Shown here: one piece after another, positions 35,864 to 45,360 of the stretch | How positions within the stretch are numbered: the stretch's first letter is position 1 | Layout of the letters: every line of letters starts with the position of its first letter | Origin: Maribellus luteus | GTDB taxonomy: Bacteria; Bacteroidota; Bacteroidia; Bacteroidales; Prolixibacteraceae | Length of the DNA stretch: 64,000 nucleotides | Assembly (NCBI RefSeq): GCF_003576475.1 | Contig: NZ_QWGR01000004.1 | Coordinates: 186,001 to 250,000 of the forward strand | Reading direction: 5' to 3' | Position numbers and translations under genes: made by a program | Notes under the pieces: generated by a model | Told to the model about the DNA's origin: nothing | The model's input: only the letters and a program-made list of their open reading frames with translations | Databases searched by the model: none

Positions 35864-36634
35864 ATGAAAAAGTTTACTTTGTTAATTGCAGTATGCCTGA
35901 TTGTGGCATCGCTGGGTGTAAACCCAACTTACGCGCAGGAGTCGGAAGATCCCGGCCTGATACTGGTGATGGAAGAGTTTGTTGCTCCTTCCGATATGCC
36001 GCAGTTCTGGAACGTACAATCAGAAGCCATCAAGCTGTTCGACGAGCTTAATTTCGACATGAAGTTCTGGACCTACCGTACCGATCACAACTCGTTCTAC
36101 TGGGCGGTGCCGCTCCGGAATTTCGGATCGATCGATGAATTTTATGCCCGGCACATGAAACTTACGGAGCAACTAAAAGAGAAGGGCTACGATTCGGCTG
36201 CCAAATTTCGCGACCTGTCCAACATCAGCCAGTTTGTGGTGCGCTGGAACAAAGATCTGTCGTTTCGCAAAACGGAAAGGGTAGAAGGTGCCGACCCCGA
36301 CAAATTTTATGAATGGATGTTTATGTACCTGAAATCAGGTCATGAAAAAGAAGCCGCTGAAGCCTGTCAGAAGTACATTGATTTCTACAAAAGCATTGAT
36401 GAAGATTATCCGTGGGACATATACGAAGTGGTGTTTGGAGAGCACACTCCCTGCTGGATTCTGGAAGTATCGTCGGAGAGTGAAGCCACATTGCGTGCCT
36501 TGGAAGACGAGTTGCAGAAGAAATACAAGGAGGATTTTATGAAGCTGTGGCAAAACATGATTCCGCATGTCCGCGATATGGAAAGCAAAAAAGGCTGGTT
36601 CCTTCCGGGCTGGTCCAGGTTTAGTGAAAACTAA
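35864..36634 (+). CDS. Hypothetical exported protein
   Basis: 256 residues with a signal peptide ending NPTYAQ. The rest looks like two similar alpha/beta halves (LILVMEEFVAPSDMPQFWNV...FWTYRTDHNSFYWAVPL and FYEWMFMYLKSGHEKEAAEA...YPWDIYEVVFGEHTPCWILE), perhaps a tandem dimeric alpha-beta-barrel fold. No active-site motif seen. Monocistronic, with unusual interleaved repeats in front. The gap 36635-36980 holds only short GGATTGAAGG-like runs and no gene that I can support. Confidence 0.82.
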   Translation: MKKFTLLIAVCLIVASLGVNPTYAQESEDPGLILVMEEFVAPSDMPQFWNVQSEAIKLFDELNFDMKFWTYRTDHNSFYWAVPLRNFGSIDEFYARHMKLTEQLKEKGYDSAAKFRDLSNISQFVVRWNKDLSFRKTERVEGADPDKFYEWMFMYLKSGHEKEAAEACQKYIDFYKSIDEDYPWDIYEVVFGEHTPCWILEVSSESEATLRALEDELQKKYKEDFMKLWQNMIPHVRDMESKKGWFLPGWSRFSEN

Positions 36635-36980
36635 GTAAAAGTACTGCGGTGTTGCCGTTATGCCGTATTGCCGCGATGGAGGTTAGCCGTCTCAGTATTT
36701 AGGGATTGAAGGATTGATGAGATTGAAGGATTGAAATGTTCAATATCCAATAATCAATTCTTGCTGATGTATTAAAAGTCCTTTCAGGACATCGTGCCTT
36801 TAAACCTGAAAACCTGTTGGTGACAACATTTCAATCCTCTGTAAACGCACCAATTGTAATCGCTAGCAGCTTGTCGCCTGAGGCTTGAAGCTATCATACG
36901 CCAAATTGAAGGAAGCAAAGAACCAAAACACCGGCTATTGAGTATCTTTGAGCAAAGCACAACCAATAACATCAGCACAA

Positions 36981-37190
36981 ATGGAAGCGGATAACGGGAA
37001 CAAAAGCGAAAAAAAGAAAGAAGATCTTCCACAGAAAAATGAATCGTGGATTGATAAAGCGGAAGCATTCATCGACGAGGCAGCCGACAAAATACACAAA
37101 AGCGACACTTACCGCAAAGCCGACGAAACAGTGGAAGAAGCCACCAAAAAGCTTTTCCGCAAAGCCGGACGCTGGTGGGGGAAACTCTGA
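36981..37190 (+). CDS. Small charged helical protein
   Basis: 69 residues from the ATG at 36981 (a TTG 33 bp upstream is in frame but less likely). Very rich in Lys, Glu and Asp (KSEKKKEDLPQKNESWIDKA, FIDEAADKIHKSDTYRKADE) and ending KLFRKAGRWWGKL. Predicted as one or two amphipathic helices. Function unknown; a repeat begins just past the stop. Confidence 0.65.
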   Translation: MEADNGNKSEKKKEDLPQKNESWIDKAEAFIDEAADKIHKSDTYRKADETVEEATKKLFRKAGRWWGKL

Positions 37191-37203
37191 ATACACCAGG
37201 ACG

Positions 37204-37575
37204 ATCTACTGTTGCTACATTCGGCAGCGGACACCGCCATACATTTTCTGATCTTGTTTCATTGCGTCCGCTGCGTGCTTGGCACACATTGCGGGTCATT
37301 GCGATCCGTCTGTTGACGGAAGGAGGAAGCATGCTCGGGATGGTTTCTCCCATGTCCGGGATCGCCATGACATTTTATTGGATGATAACCCGCTGCGGGC
37401 TTTTGTTTTTACTGCCAGGGTATGGTTTTGTATAGTCCGCGGCATGATGACTAAGATGCGTACCGTCATTGCGAACCGTCGGCTGACGGTGAAACAATCT
37501 GACCACCCGTCGACCCCCTTTGTCGGCCACGCTAAAGCCTTACGCTGACATTTCCCCCAAACGGGGGAAAGAATT
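37204..37575. repeat. Nested palindromic repeat, partial copy of the 41 kb family
   Basis: Contains GCAGCGGACACC...GTCCGCTGC (hairpin), GGGTCATTGCGA, a CCGTC TGTT GACGG hairpin, and the ATCGCCATGACATT and GTATAGTCCGCGGCATGATG blocks found again in the 41.1-42.0 kb array. Its end (about 37501-37575) also carries a copy of the CCCCCTTTGTCGGCC / ACGCTGACATTTC repeat. The rest to 37680 holds nothing recognisable. Confidence 0.75.
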
Positions 37576-37680
37576 GGATGATTGGATTTTTAGGAGGGAA
37601 AAAATACCCTTTCATAGATTTTTTGATGCAGGTTTTTATTGAAACACTTTGGATCTTACAGATTTTGAAAAGGCTAAAAA

Positions 37681-38412
37681 TCAAAAAGCTATCCCCAGGC
37701 TAATACCTCCCCGGTACATGGGGTAAAATAAATTTTTTCCTTTTATGTACACATTATGGCTGTCAGACGACACATCGATTTTATTTCCCCACATAGAGGG
37801 CAGATCGTCAACAACATCTTTGACATCATTATAAATATCGTCCACCTGCTCCGGGTCAGATACATAAATATGGGTATCCACCTTTCCAAGGCCGGCTTCA
37901 AGACCAAAAAAGAACAGGTCGAGTGTTACCGTTTTTGAAATCAGAAACTGGTACCCCAACTGACATCCTGCACCAATGGTATGAATCTTTGCATCATAGT
38001 TTTCGTTGTAACTCGAATTGCCCGGATCATCCACAATTTCTCTGATGTTATCAGCCGAAGCCGAAATTCCCTGGTATTTGATGTAAGGGGCAATGTAAAA
38101 ACCTTTTGGAAGCATACTTGCCCCGGTGTAGTGACGATAAGCGGCACGAAGAGAAAAAATACCCAATTCATCATTGGAAATGTTTTCATCCTCACTCCAG
38201 GTCATCCCAAACTTATCGACAAATGTACTTTTGATTGGAAAGCCAATTCCAAATTCGAGTGCGTTCTTTTCATTTAGCATACGTTCGTACTCAACAACAG
38301 CACTGTTTAACGGAAGACTCATGGGCAGAATTTTGATCGTATTTTTCTTTTCCTGCCCCCGGATACCCATGGAGATCAGGCTAAAAACAAGGATTGATAA
38401 TATGGCTTTCAT
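37681..38412 (-). CDS. Hypothetical exported protein, barrel-like
   Basis: 243 residues with a signal peptide (MKAILSILVFSLISMGIRGQ). Strands such as LPLNSAVVEYERMLNEKNAL, LEFGIGFPIKS, YIAPYIKYQGI and TIGAGCQLGYQFLISKTVTL suggest a small outer-membrane barrel of the kind that begins with a KTIKILPMS-type strand. No function assigned. Confidence 0.8.
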   Translation of the reverse strand: MKAILSILVFSLISMGIRGQEKKNTIKILPMSLPLNSAVVEYERMLNEKNALEFGIGFPIKSTFVDKFGMTWSEDENISNDELGIFSLRAAYRHYTGASMLPKGFYIAPYIKYQGISASADNIREIVDDPGNSSYNENYDAKIHTIGAGCQLGYQFLISKTVTLDLFFFGLEAGLGKVDTHIYVSDPEQVDDIYNDVKDVVDDLPSMWGNKIDVSSDSHNVYIKGKNLFYPMYRGGISLGIAF

Positions 38413-38577
38413 GATGGTTGATGTATTGGTTTATATAAAATTACTAAAGAAATCAGTCAAAAGAAATGAAGAAACAAATAGAATTTGGTTGAAAACAGAA
38501 AAGCAATTTCAACCCAATAGATGTAGTTATTTCTTTAACTGCCCGGTTATCCCACGTTAATGAAAAAGGCAGGCGAA

Positions 38578-38718
38578 GCAGGACCACCCCGTCAGCGAAT
38601 CCTTGGGGCCACCCCTCCTGCGAGGAAGGGAAAGTTGAAGTGTAATACCTCTTCACCCCCTTTGTCGGCCACGCTAGAATCTTATGCTGACATTTCACCC
38701 AAGCGGGGGAAAGAAAGC
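38578..38718. repeat. Dispersed repeat copy (DUF559-flank family)
   Basis: Carries the same blocks as at 58.3 and 59.0 kb: ACCACCCCGTCAGCGAAT, a CCTCCTGCGAGG hairpin, ACCCCCTTTGTCGGCCACGC and GCTGACATTTCACCC...GGGGGAAAG. No ORF between the blocks here. The gap 38413-38577 is otherwise empty. Confidence 0.7.
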
Positions 38719-38788
38719 CGGCATATGTTACCGATCTTCTTTCCCTTGCTTTTAGGCAGTATTGTGGTTCCTGTTCAGAACCCGTATG

Positions 38789-40966
38789 TTAATAGGCTTT
38801 TGGCTTGTATTTCTCGCTGCCGGTGTTCCAAAGCGCAAAACTCAGGATGTCGGCAAGTTCTTCGAAATCCCTGCTTTTGGTATTGTCGATGCCATGCCCG
38901 GCTTCGTAATCCACCCGGAAGATCACCGGGTTGTTGTCCTGGTTGATGGCCTGCAAACGGGCGGCAAATTTTCCGGGATTCCAAACCGCTACACGCGGGT
39001 CGTTCATTCCGGCAGTGATCAGCGCAGGTGGGTATTTCACGCCCTCTTTCAGGTGGTGGTAAGCATCCATTTCCAGCAAAGCCAGAAACTCCACCGAATC
39101 TTTTACCGTCCCAAATTCCGGTATATTGGCGGGGCCCCCGGGTTCGAGTTCAGTGCGAACCGCGTTCATAACGCCCACCGACGGAATGGCTGCGGCAAAC
39201 AGGTCGGGGCGTTCGGTCATCGCCCGTCCGATGAGGATACCACCGGCACTTCCGCCGTAAATGGCAATTTTTTCGGGAGTGGTGTACTGTTGGTCCACCA
39301 TGTATTCGGCACAGGCAATAAAGTCTTTCCAGGTATTGGGTTTGGTGGTTTTAAACCCGGCTTTGTGCCATTGTTCACCCAGCTCGCCTCCGCCGCGAAC
39401 GTGGGCAATCGCAAAAATGCCGTCTTCGAGGCACCACAGCAAGGTATTGGGGCCAAACCCCGGATCCATCGAAATGCCATACGAACCATAGCCAAAGAGC
39501 AGCAGGCGTTTGCTGCCGTCCTTTTTTAAGCCGTTTTTGTAGATGATCGACAAGGGTACTTCCACCCCGTCGTGCGATTTTACCATCACTTCTTCCACCA
39601 CCAGGTCTTTGTACTCGGGAAATTCGGGAATAACCGACAGGTTCTCCAGCACAAAGGCATCGTTCGCCAAATCGTATCTGAAACGCTGGCTGTTGCTGGT
39701 CCAACCTGCCAGGGTCACCCACACTTCGCTAAACTCAACTCCTTTGCTGCGGACCATAACGGTTCCGGCAACAAAGGGAAGTGTCAGTTCGCGGCTTTCC
39801 CCGTCGTAGGGTTTGAAGTACAGTTTTTCCTGTACCCCGTTTAGCTTCCTGGTGTAGTAAACCCCGTCTTTGGTGAGGGTAAAGCCCGACAGCTTTTGTC
39901 CCGGGTCTTCCGGAATAAAGGTCTCGGCTTTGCTGATCTCAGGCTGATCGAGCGATACCCTTAGCAGCTGGAAGTTGGGAGCATCTTTGGGAGAATACAA
40001 AAAGAGGTCTTTCTGATTGGTGGCCCAGTTGTAGATCTCGTCTTCGCGGCCAAACAGCAACTTCCATTCGATCTGATCGTTGCCCAGTTGATCGCCCGGA
40101 GCATAAAACACCTGTGCCCGGTTGTCGACATTGGCTGCCAGGGCATACACCTTGTCGCAATCGCGGTCGTAAGCCGCCACCGGAATATCCATTTGTCCCA
40201 GCCCCAGTCCGGGGTATTGTTCTTTGGAGAAGAAATCGGTGTCGGTGGAAGCATCGGTGTTGATTTGGTGCAAACAGGTTTTGGCCTGGGTATAAAAGCT
40301 AAAATCCCTGACATTGTCGGAGCCCGTGCGGATATAGAGGAAGCTGTTTTTCCCTGGGAGCCACGAGGTAATTCCCAGCACCTGCTCAACGCGATCGGGA
40401 AGTAATTGGCGCTCGTCCACTTTCATCACCATCAGGGTAGCCAGCTCCTTTCCGTTGGGCGTTACGCCAAAGGCCAGGTATTCGCCGTCGAAAGTCGGAA
40501 GAATGTTGTTGATCACATACTTTATGGTGGAGTCGTTGCCAAAGGTTTCAGGGTCGAAAAGCAGTGTTTCCGAACCGCCCAGTCCTTCGCGATAGAAGAG
40601 TTTCCCGGTATCGTCGTCGGGGGTGGTTTTCAGGTAGAAATAGCGGTCGTTGTCGGTGATGCTCAGGTTGGTGACCCGCACCGTGCGGCGGCTGTCGAAA
40701 TCGTACATTTTATCCAGCAGCTCCTGCCGGGCATCGATGCTTCCGAGCACGGTTTTGGCATAGTCGCCTTGTGCTTTTAGCCACGCCATGACGGTGGTAT
40801 CTTCGGTGTTTTCGAGGTACTGGTAGTCGTCGGTAAGCGTGGTTCCAAAATAGGTATCCGTGACCGGTTTTTCAGGCGCCAGCGGTGGTTTTTCCACGGT
40901 CTGGTGTTGGGTACATTGCAGAAAAAAAGCGGAGATCGCTGTCAAAAGTAGAATTCGAGTTTTCAT
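38789..40966 (-). CDS. Prolyl oligopeptidase family serine protease, lipoprotein
   Basis: 725 residues, lipobox-type signal (MKTRILLLTAISAFFLQC). N-terminal seven-bladed propeller, then an alpha/beta hydrolase domain. Catalytic triad is visible: nucleophile in YGGSAGGILIGR, Asp in GMNDPRV and His in YEAGHGID. Length and the start VTDTYFGTTLTDDYQYLE match S9A prolyl endopeptidases, which cut short peptides after proline. Membrane-anchored on the outside or in the periplasm, it would feed on peptides. Monocistronic. Confidence 0.93.
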   Translation of the reverse strand: MKTRILLLTAISAFFLQCTQHQTVEKPPLAPEKPVTDTYFGTTLTDDYQYLENTEDTTVMAWLKAQGDYAKTVLGSIDARQELLDKMYDFDSRRTVRVTNLSITDNDRYFYLKTTPDDDTGKLFYREGLGGSETLLFDPETFGNDSTIKYVINNILPTFDGEYLAFGVTPNGKELATLMVMKVDERQLLPDRVEQVLGITSWLPGKNSFLYIRTGSDNVRDFSFYTQAKTCLHQINTDASTDTDFFSKEQYPGLGLGQMDIPVAAYDRDCDKVYALAANVDNRAQVFYAPGDQLGNDQIEWKLLFGREDEIYNWATNQKDLFLYSPKDAPNFQLLRVSLDQPEISKAETFIPEDPGQKLSGFTLTKDGVYYTRKLNGVQEKLYFKPYDGESRELTLPFVAGTVMVRSKGVEFSEVWVTLAGWTSNSQRFRYDLANDAFVLENLSVIPEFPEYKDLVVEEVMVKSHDGVEVPLSIIYKNGLKKDGSKRLLLFGYGSYGISMDPGFGPNTLLWCLEDGIFAIAHVRGGGELGEQWHKAGFKTTKPNTWKDFIACAEYMVDQQYTTPEKIAIYGGSAGGILIGRAMTERPDLFAAAIPSVGVMNAVRTELEPGGPANIPEFGTVKDSVEFLALLEMDAYHHLKEGVKYPPALITAGMNDPRVAVWNPGKFAARLQAINQDNNPVIFRVDYEAGHGIDNTKSRDFEELADILSFALWNTGSEKYKPKAY

Positions 40967-41092
40967 CTGTTTGTTTTTAGTTCTTTTTAGTGCGGATATT
41001 CAATTTACGTAAATCGCAGGTAAAAGACAAGTGAGCGCTTTGATTAGTGTATTGGAAACCAGTGGGTTTGGGTTTGGGTGAAAAAGGAGAGG

Positions 41093-42003
41093 AAGCGGGA
41101 GGGTGACCACCCCCGGCTGGATGGCTTCTCCCGTGCCCGGGATCGCCATGACATTCATTTGGATGATAACCCGCCGCGGACTTTTGTGTTTATTGTCAGG
41201 GGATGGTTTTGTATAGTCCGCGGCATGATGACTAACATGTGCACCGTCATTGCTATTTGTCCGTCCACTGACGGAAGGAGGCAGCAATCCCGGGATGGCT
41301 TCTCCCGATACCCCGGGATCGCCATGACGATTAACGTTTGTTACACCGGGCAGCGGACACCGGCATACATTTTCATACATTGTTTCACCATGTCCGCTGC
41401 CTGTCTGACACACATTGCGGGGTCATTGCGACGACGATCCGTCTGTTGACGGAAGGAGGAAGCAACCTTGGGATGGCTTCTCCCGATACGCCGGGATCGC
41501 CATGACGATTAACGTTTGTTACACCGGGCAGCGGACACTGGCATACATTTTCATACATTGTTTCATTACGTCCGCTGCCTGTCTGACACACATTGCGGGT
41601 CATTGCGACGACGATCCGTCTGTTGACGGAAGGAGGAAGCAACCTTGGGATGGCTTCTCCCGATACGCCGGGATCGCCATGACGATTAACGTTTGTTACA
41701 CCGGGCAGCGGACACCAACATACACTTTCATACATTGTTTCATTACGTCCGCTGCCTGTCTGACACACATTGCGGGTCATTGCGACGACGAACCGTCTGC
41801 TGACGGAAGGAGGAAGCATGCTCGGGATGGCTTCTCCCGTGCCCGGGATCGCCATGACATTCATTTGGATGATAACCCGCCGCGGACTTTTGTGTTTACT
41901 GCCAGGGGATGGTTTTGTATAGTCCGCGGCATGATGACTAACATGTGTACCGCCATTGCGATTCGTCCGTCAACTGACGGACGGGGAAGCAATCTACCCC
42001 ACT
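41093..42003. repeat. Tandem array of nested palindromes, about 177-bp period
   Basis: The block beginning ACACCGGGCAGCGGACAC recurs at 41343, 41521 and 41698 (178 and 177 bp apart). Each unit has an inner hairpin (GCAGCGGAC ... GTCCGCTGC), a small CCGTC TGTT GACGG hairpin and outer GTCATTGCGA / TCGCCATGAC arms. A different block (GATGATAACCCGCCGCGGAC ... GTATAGTCCGCGGC) flanks the array at both ends (about 41159 and 41867). Because 177 is divisible by three, frames on both strands stay open, giving false ORFs. Nothing else is seen from 40967 to 42194. Confidence 0.88.
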
Positions 42004-42194
42004 TCTTCTGCTCCACAACATATTGACAGTCAGCTGTGTTTTTTATAATTTGCAAACAAGTTAAAGCCGGCACACAGATATAACCGACAAGCATTCGTTT
42101 ATTCTGTAAGACTTTTGAATTCCTTCTTAATCCTCACATGTACCCCGTGGTACATGCACCCGCCTCCCCAAACCGGTGGCGTGGATACGAAAAA

Positions 42195-42257
42195 GGCCAC
42201 CTGCCCGGCCTGTCTTTTCAGACGGGCCTGTCTGCCCGGAAAAGCTTGCAAGTGGCC
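42195..42257. repeat. GC-rich inverted repeat ahead of the 42300 gene
   Basis: GGCCAC (42195) pairs with GTGGCC (42252), with further GCCCGGCC/GGGCC pairing inside. Read on the minus strand it ends in TTTTT and looks like a terminator, although no minus-strand gene lies close upstream; on the plus strand it is a leader hairpin 43 bp ahead of the start codon. Confidence 0.5.
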
Positions 42258-42299
42258 GGTCAATAATCTTAAATTATTAACTTTTTAAATGTAACAAAA

Positions 42300-43040
42300 A
42301 TGGCAAACATTGATGATTACAATGATCTTTTAGCCAACATTCAGGCGATTCCCGATGAGGAAACCACTGAACCCACTCTTCCGGTGGATGTCGCTTTACA
42401 GGAAGCCGAAAACCTTCACCACTGGAGTTTAGACGATGCAGCAGCATTGGAAGTGGTTGGAATTACGGCCGACATGATCAACGCACTGCCCGTGCGCGCC
42501 GGTGCCTGCCGCGAAGCACAGTCGATCTGGAACAAAGATTACCGCTCGCAGCAGGAAGCCCAGAAACAGTGGGCCGAACAGGTTCCCGAAGCCTATGCTT
42601 TCCGCGACGACCTGTTGGCTTCGATGCGTTTTGCCTACCGGAAAGACGAAGCCCTGTTAAGCCGGGTAAGCGCTATTACCGAAGGGAACGGACATGCCGA
42701 TATGATCCAGGACCTGAACGACATCGCTGTGCTGGGGCGCGAAAATACCGATCCGCTTACGGCCATCGGTTTCGACCTCGATCAGCTTGATGTGGCAGCT
42801 ACCCGTGCCGACGAACTGGCCGATCTGCTGGCTGAAGCCAACGGCGACAAAGCCGATCCCAACGAATCGAAGCTTATTCGCGACAAGGCCTATACGCACA
42901 TGAAGTCGCTGGTTGACGAGATTCGCGAAGCCGGGAAATATGTGTTCCGGAACAACAAAAACCGGCTGAAAGGTTATTCCAGCGAATACTGGCGAAAACA
43001 AAACCGCAAGAAAGCCGACGATGTAGAAGTAACTGATTAG
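42300..43040 (+). CDS. Hypothetical acidic helical protein
   Basis: 246 residues, no signal peptide, strongly helical and acidic (ALQEAENLHHWSLDDAAALE, ADELADLLAEANGDKADPNE), with a basic C-terminus (FRNNKNRLKGYSSEYWRKQN). No domain recognised. GC-rich coding unlike the AT-rich island downstream. It is bounded by an inverted repeat upstream and, six bases past its stop, by the remarkable 20/21-bp phased array, so gene and repeats may belong together. Confidence 0.72.
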   Translation: MANIDDYNDLLANIQAIPDEETTEPTLPVDVALQEAENLHHWSLDDAAALEVVGITADMINALPVRAGACREAQSIWNKDYRSQQEAQKQWAEQVPEAYAFRDDLLASMRFAYRKDEALLSRVSAITEGNGHADMIQDLNDIAVLGRENTDPLTAIGFDLDQLDVAATRADELADLLAEANGDKADPNESKLIRDKAYTHMKSLVDEIREAGKYVFRNNKNRLKGYSSEYWRKQNRKKADDVEVTD

Positions 43041-43046
43041 AAGCTT

Positions 43047-43262
43047 CCTGTTGTGTTTTGGGGCGTCCTGTTACCTTGCAGGGCGCCCTGTTGGTTTGTA
43101 CCCCTCCCTGTAGCACTTTGAGGCCTCCCTGTTAAACAGGGCGGGTAAAAAGTGAACAGGGAACAAAAAAAACGTAACAGGACGGTAAAAAATCCTACAG
43201 GGCGACTAAAAAACCTACAGGGAGCGCTCAAAGTGCAACAGGGCAACAAAATACCTCACAGG
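43047..43262. repeat. Phased 20/21-bp repeat array that inverts at its centre
   Basis: Left half: CCTGTT (or CCTGTA) at 43047, 43067, 43087, 43107 and 43128. Right half: AACAGG-type motif at 43135, 43155, 43176, 43196, 43216, 43237 and 43257. Every step is 20 or 21 bp, two turns of DNA. The orientation flips at 43134 (CCTCCCTGTTAAACAGGG). The stretch 43107-43132, reverse-complemented, matches 43217-43242 with about three differences. It lies just past a stop codon. Not a CRISPR: the unit is too short. Confidence 0.85.
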
Positions 43263-43379
43263 GCCACTAAATCACTGATCCGGACAAGCGAAACGCACCC
43301 GACGCAAGTCGTCAAAAGATAAAAAAAAGTGATCACGAGCCCTCGGGAGAAGCAATCTGGTTAGCATTTCGATCCTTGA

Positions 43380-43680
43380 GTTGAAGGAGTGGCCATTCAA
43401 CCACTCCCCCCCGGCTATAGCCGTACCCCTGCTGGCAGGAGGGGAAAATCTGTGAAAGGCGTAATTCTATAGGGCTGATTTTAACCTGGAACACGAACCT
43501 TTCTCCTCCTGTTTAGGAGGAGTGGGCTTTTGCGGCAAAGGAGCAAAAGGTCGAGGTGGTTGGGGAGCCTGCCACCCGCAATCGATCTCACCGCTCGTTG
43601 TTGATAAAGAAAGTACGCTGCCTCCTCAGACCAGGTCTGATTTCTGCCGGCTTCATACACGAGTCTGAAGACGCGCACCA
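43380..43680. repeat. Degenerate dispersed repeats
   Basis: Includes ACCCCTGCTGGCAGGAGGGG and CTCCTCCTGTTTAGGAGGAG hairpins of the DUF559-flank family, then at 43626-43680 a block with the palindrome CAGACC A GGTCTG that recurs at 45361-45414. No coding evidence between 43263 and 43821. Confidence 0.65.
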
Positions 43681-43821
43681 ATGGGGTTTCGAGAGAAATA
43701 ACTGCCGCCGGCGTGCCACGGGGGTCACCGTGCAGGAATGGTTGGCAACATACCATCCGGCTCAGCCAGCGGGATGCAGGTAGGGCTCTTAACCGGATGG
43801 AAAGTGCCACAGGCGGTTCTT

Positions 43822-45129
43822 CTAGTTTCCGGTATAACCGTCACTCAATGTCAACAGAAAGGCAACGATGGCATCTTCTTCCTCGCCGGTAAGCCCCAGA
43901 TTCCCAAGTTCGTTTGTGTTTACATTTTGTGCAACTTCAGGTGCCGGCCAGGGCTCCACATCCCGGGTATTGTAGAAGTGTACCAGCTCTTTCAGCGATT
44001 TAAAGTACCCGTTATGGGTGTAAGCCTTGATAAATCCGTTTCCTTTCATTTTTCCGACATTTCTCAAGGTTGGTACCTTTTGTTTTCCCATGTTCTCACC
44101 GGCCATTGCCATCCACTCCGGATTCGGATGACTTTGCAGAAATCCTCCCAAACCCAGGTCTACCCAATCTTTGCCCATCGGATTAATGGGGGTTCCGTCG
44201 TCCAGATAAACCTTATCCATGGAGTAGAACGGGTTGTCGGGATTCTTCGGAACGCCCAGATTATCGAAGGTAAAATCGGTGAAGAGAGGAAGCATGTGGT
44301 GGCCTTCGTGTTCTTCGGCACGGCTTGGGTGACAGGCTGTGCAGTTTCCTTTGTCCTCTGCTTCGAAAAGCATCAGTCCTCTGGCTTCCTGTTCAGTAAG
44401 CTCCGCTTCGCCCCGCATGTAAGCATCAAACTTCGATGTGAAAGGATTCACTTCCGTTGAGCCTTCATAGGCGGCAATGGCAACTCCAACCCTGTCGTAG
44501 TTTCGGTCTGTTTCAGCGCCGCTGGCCCAGCCTGGAGGTTCGCCCCAGACTTCCTCCCACAGCCATGCATATTTCGACGCTGCGATCTGCATCAGAACGT
44601 CCTCTTTTGATGGTGCATTCTGTTCCACCGGATTAAGAAAGGGACCCAGCGCCTGCTCGGCCGAAGGCAAACCCATTCCTTCCAGCATCACAGCGTCGGG
44701 ATTGAGCAGGAAATGTTCGCCTGTGGCGCGACCGTCCCAGAAATTGCCGCCCTCGAAAATACCTTCCTCGTCGATGTGCAACACCGGGCTGAAGGCAGCA
44801 TAAGCAGCACTCGGTGGTTTACGGTTACCAAAGCGGTGCGGCACCGCTCCCCGGTAAACCGAGCCTTTTAAATTGATCCCGGGATTGGGACCTGTAAAAC
44901 CTAGCCCCGGATCGTGACACCCGGCACAGGCCATGTTTTCGGGGGAAGAGATCTTGTCGAAATAGATGTTTTTACCCAGTAACTGCAAATCAGTCAGCCC
45001 ATCGGTTTGGGCCATCTTGAGTTCCGGAACTCCCGTTTCGTCGTTCAACATTTCCTTTTGGCAGGAAATGATCAGTGTCGTCAGCAAGACGACAACTCCC
45101 ATCTGAAGTAAACTTTTTGATCGTTGCAT
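43822..45129 (-). CDS. Di-haem cytochrome c peroxidase-like lipoprotein
   Basis: 435 residues with a lipoprotein signal (VVLLTTLIISC). Two haem c sites, MACAGCHDPG near residue 70 and GNCTACHPSR near 265, mark a CcpA/MauG-type di-haem protein; the wording LGKNIYFDKISSPENMACAGCH and FWDGRATGE is typical. Such proteins reduce hydrogen peroxide with electrons from small c cytochromes, or act as oxidases on proteins (MauG). The stop lies within about 140 bp of the degenerate repeat zone. Monocistronic. Confidence 0.9.
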   Translation of the reverse strand: MQRSKSLLQMGVVVLLTTLIISCQKEMLNDETGVPELKMAQTDGLTDLQLLGKNIYFDKISSPENMACAGCHDPGLGFTGPNPGINLKGSVYRGAVPHRFGNRKPPSAAYAAFSPVLHIDEEGIFEGGNFWDGRATGEHFLLNPDAVMLEGMGLPSAEQALGPFLNPVEQNAPSKEDVLMQIAASKYAWLWEEVWGEPPGWASGAETDRNYDRVGVAIAAYEGSTEVNPFTSKFDAYMRGEAELTEQEARGLMLFEAEDKGNCTACHPSRAEEHEGHHMLPLFTDFTFDNLGVPKNPDNPFYSMDKVYLDDGTPINPMGKDWVDLGLGGFLQSHPNPEWMAMAGENMGKQKVPTLRNVGKMKGNGFIKAYTHNGYFKSLKELVHFYNTRDVEPWPAPEVAQNVNTNELGNLGLTGEEEDAIVAFLLTLSDGYTGN

Positions 45130-45360
45130 AACGCTAAAATTTAGGTGTAAGCTGATTTTGTTACAACCTAAAAGGGCGTGTGTATTTATTAAGGTACTTA
45201 AAAATCAGTAGTTTCACTTGAAGTATTGGACCTTTTTTATTCGAACGCACCCGGCGCAGGTATTCCGATTTATGTGCTAAATCATAAACAGCCGACTAAG
45301 TCTGCTGTACAACAATGTGCCTTCCCGGGCACTGTAAATATTTGTCCGGCTTAACGATTC

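Noticed and set aside
38762-39529. 255-codon frame opposite the prolyl oligopeptidase gene
   Set aside because: Antisense shadow; the minus-strand protein has an intact catalytic triad and family length.
41385-42026. Frames of 159 and 203 codons on both strands in the 41 kb array
   Set aside because: Same cause: a 177-bp unit (59 codons) keeps frames open. Translations are palindromic-repeat products.
43047-43262. CRISPR array
   Set aside because: Only 6-7 bp are well conserved per unit, the unit is 20-21 bp, orientation flips midway, and no cas gene is present.
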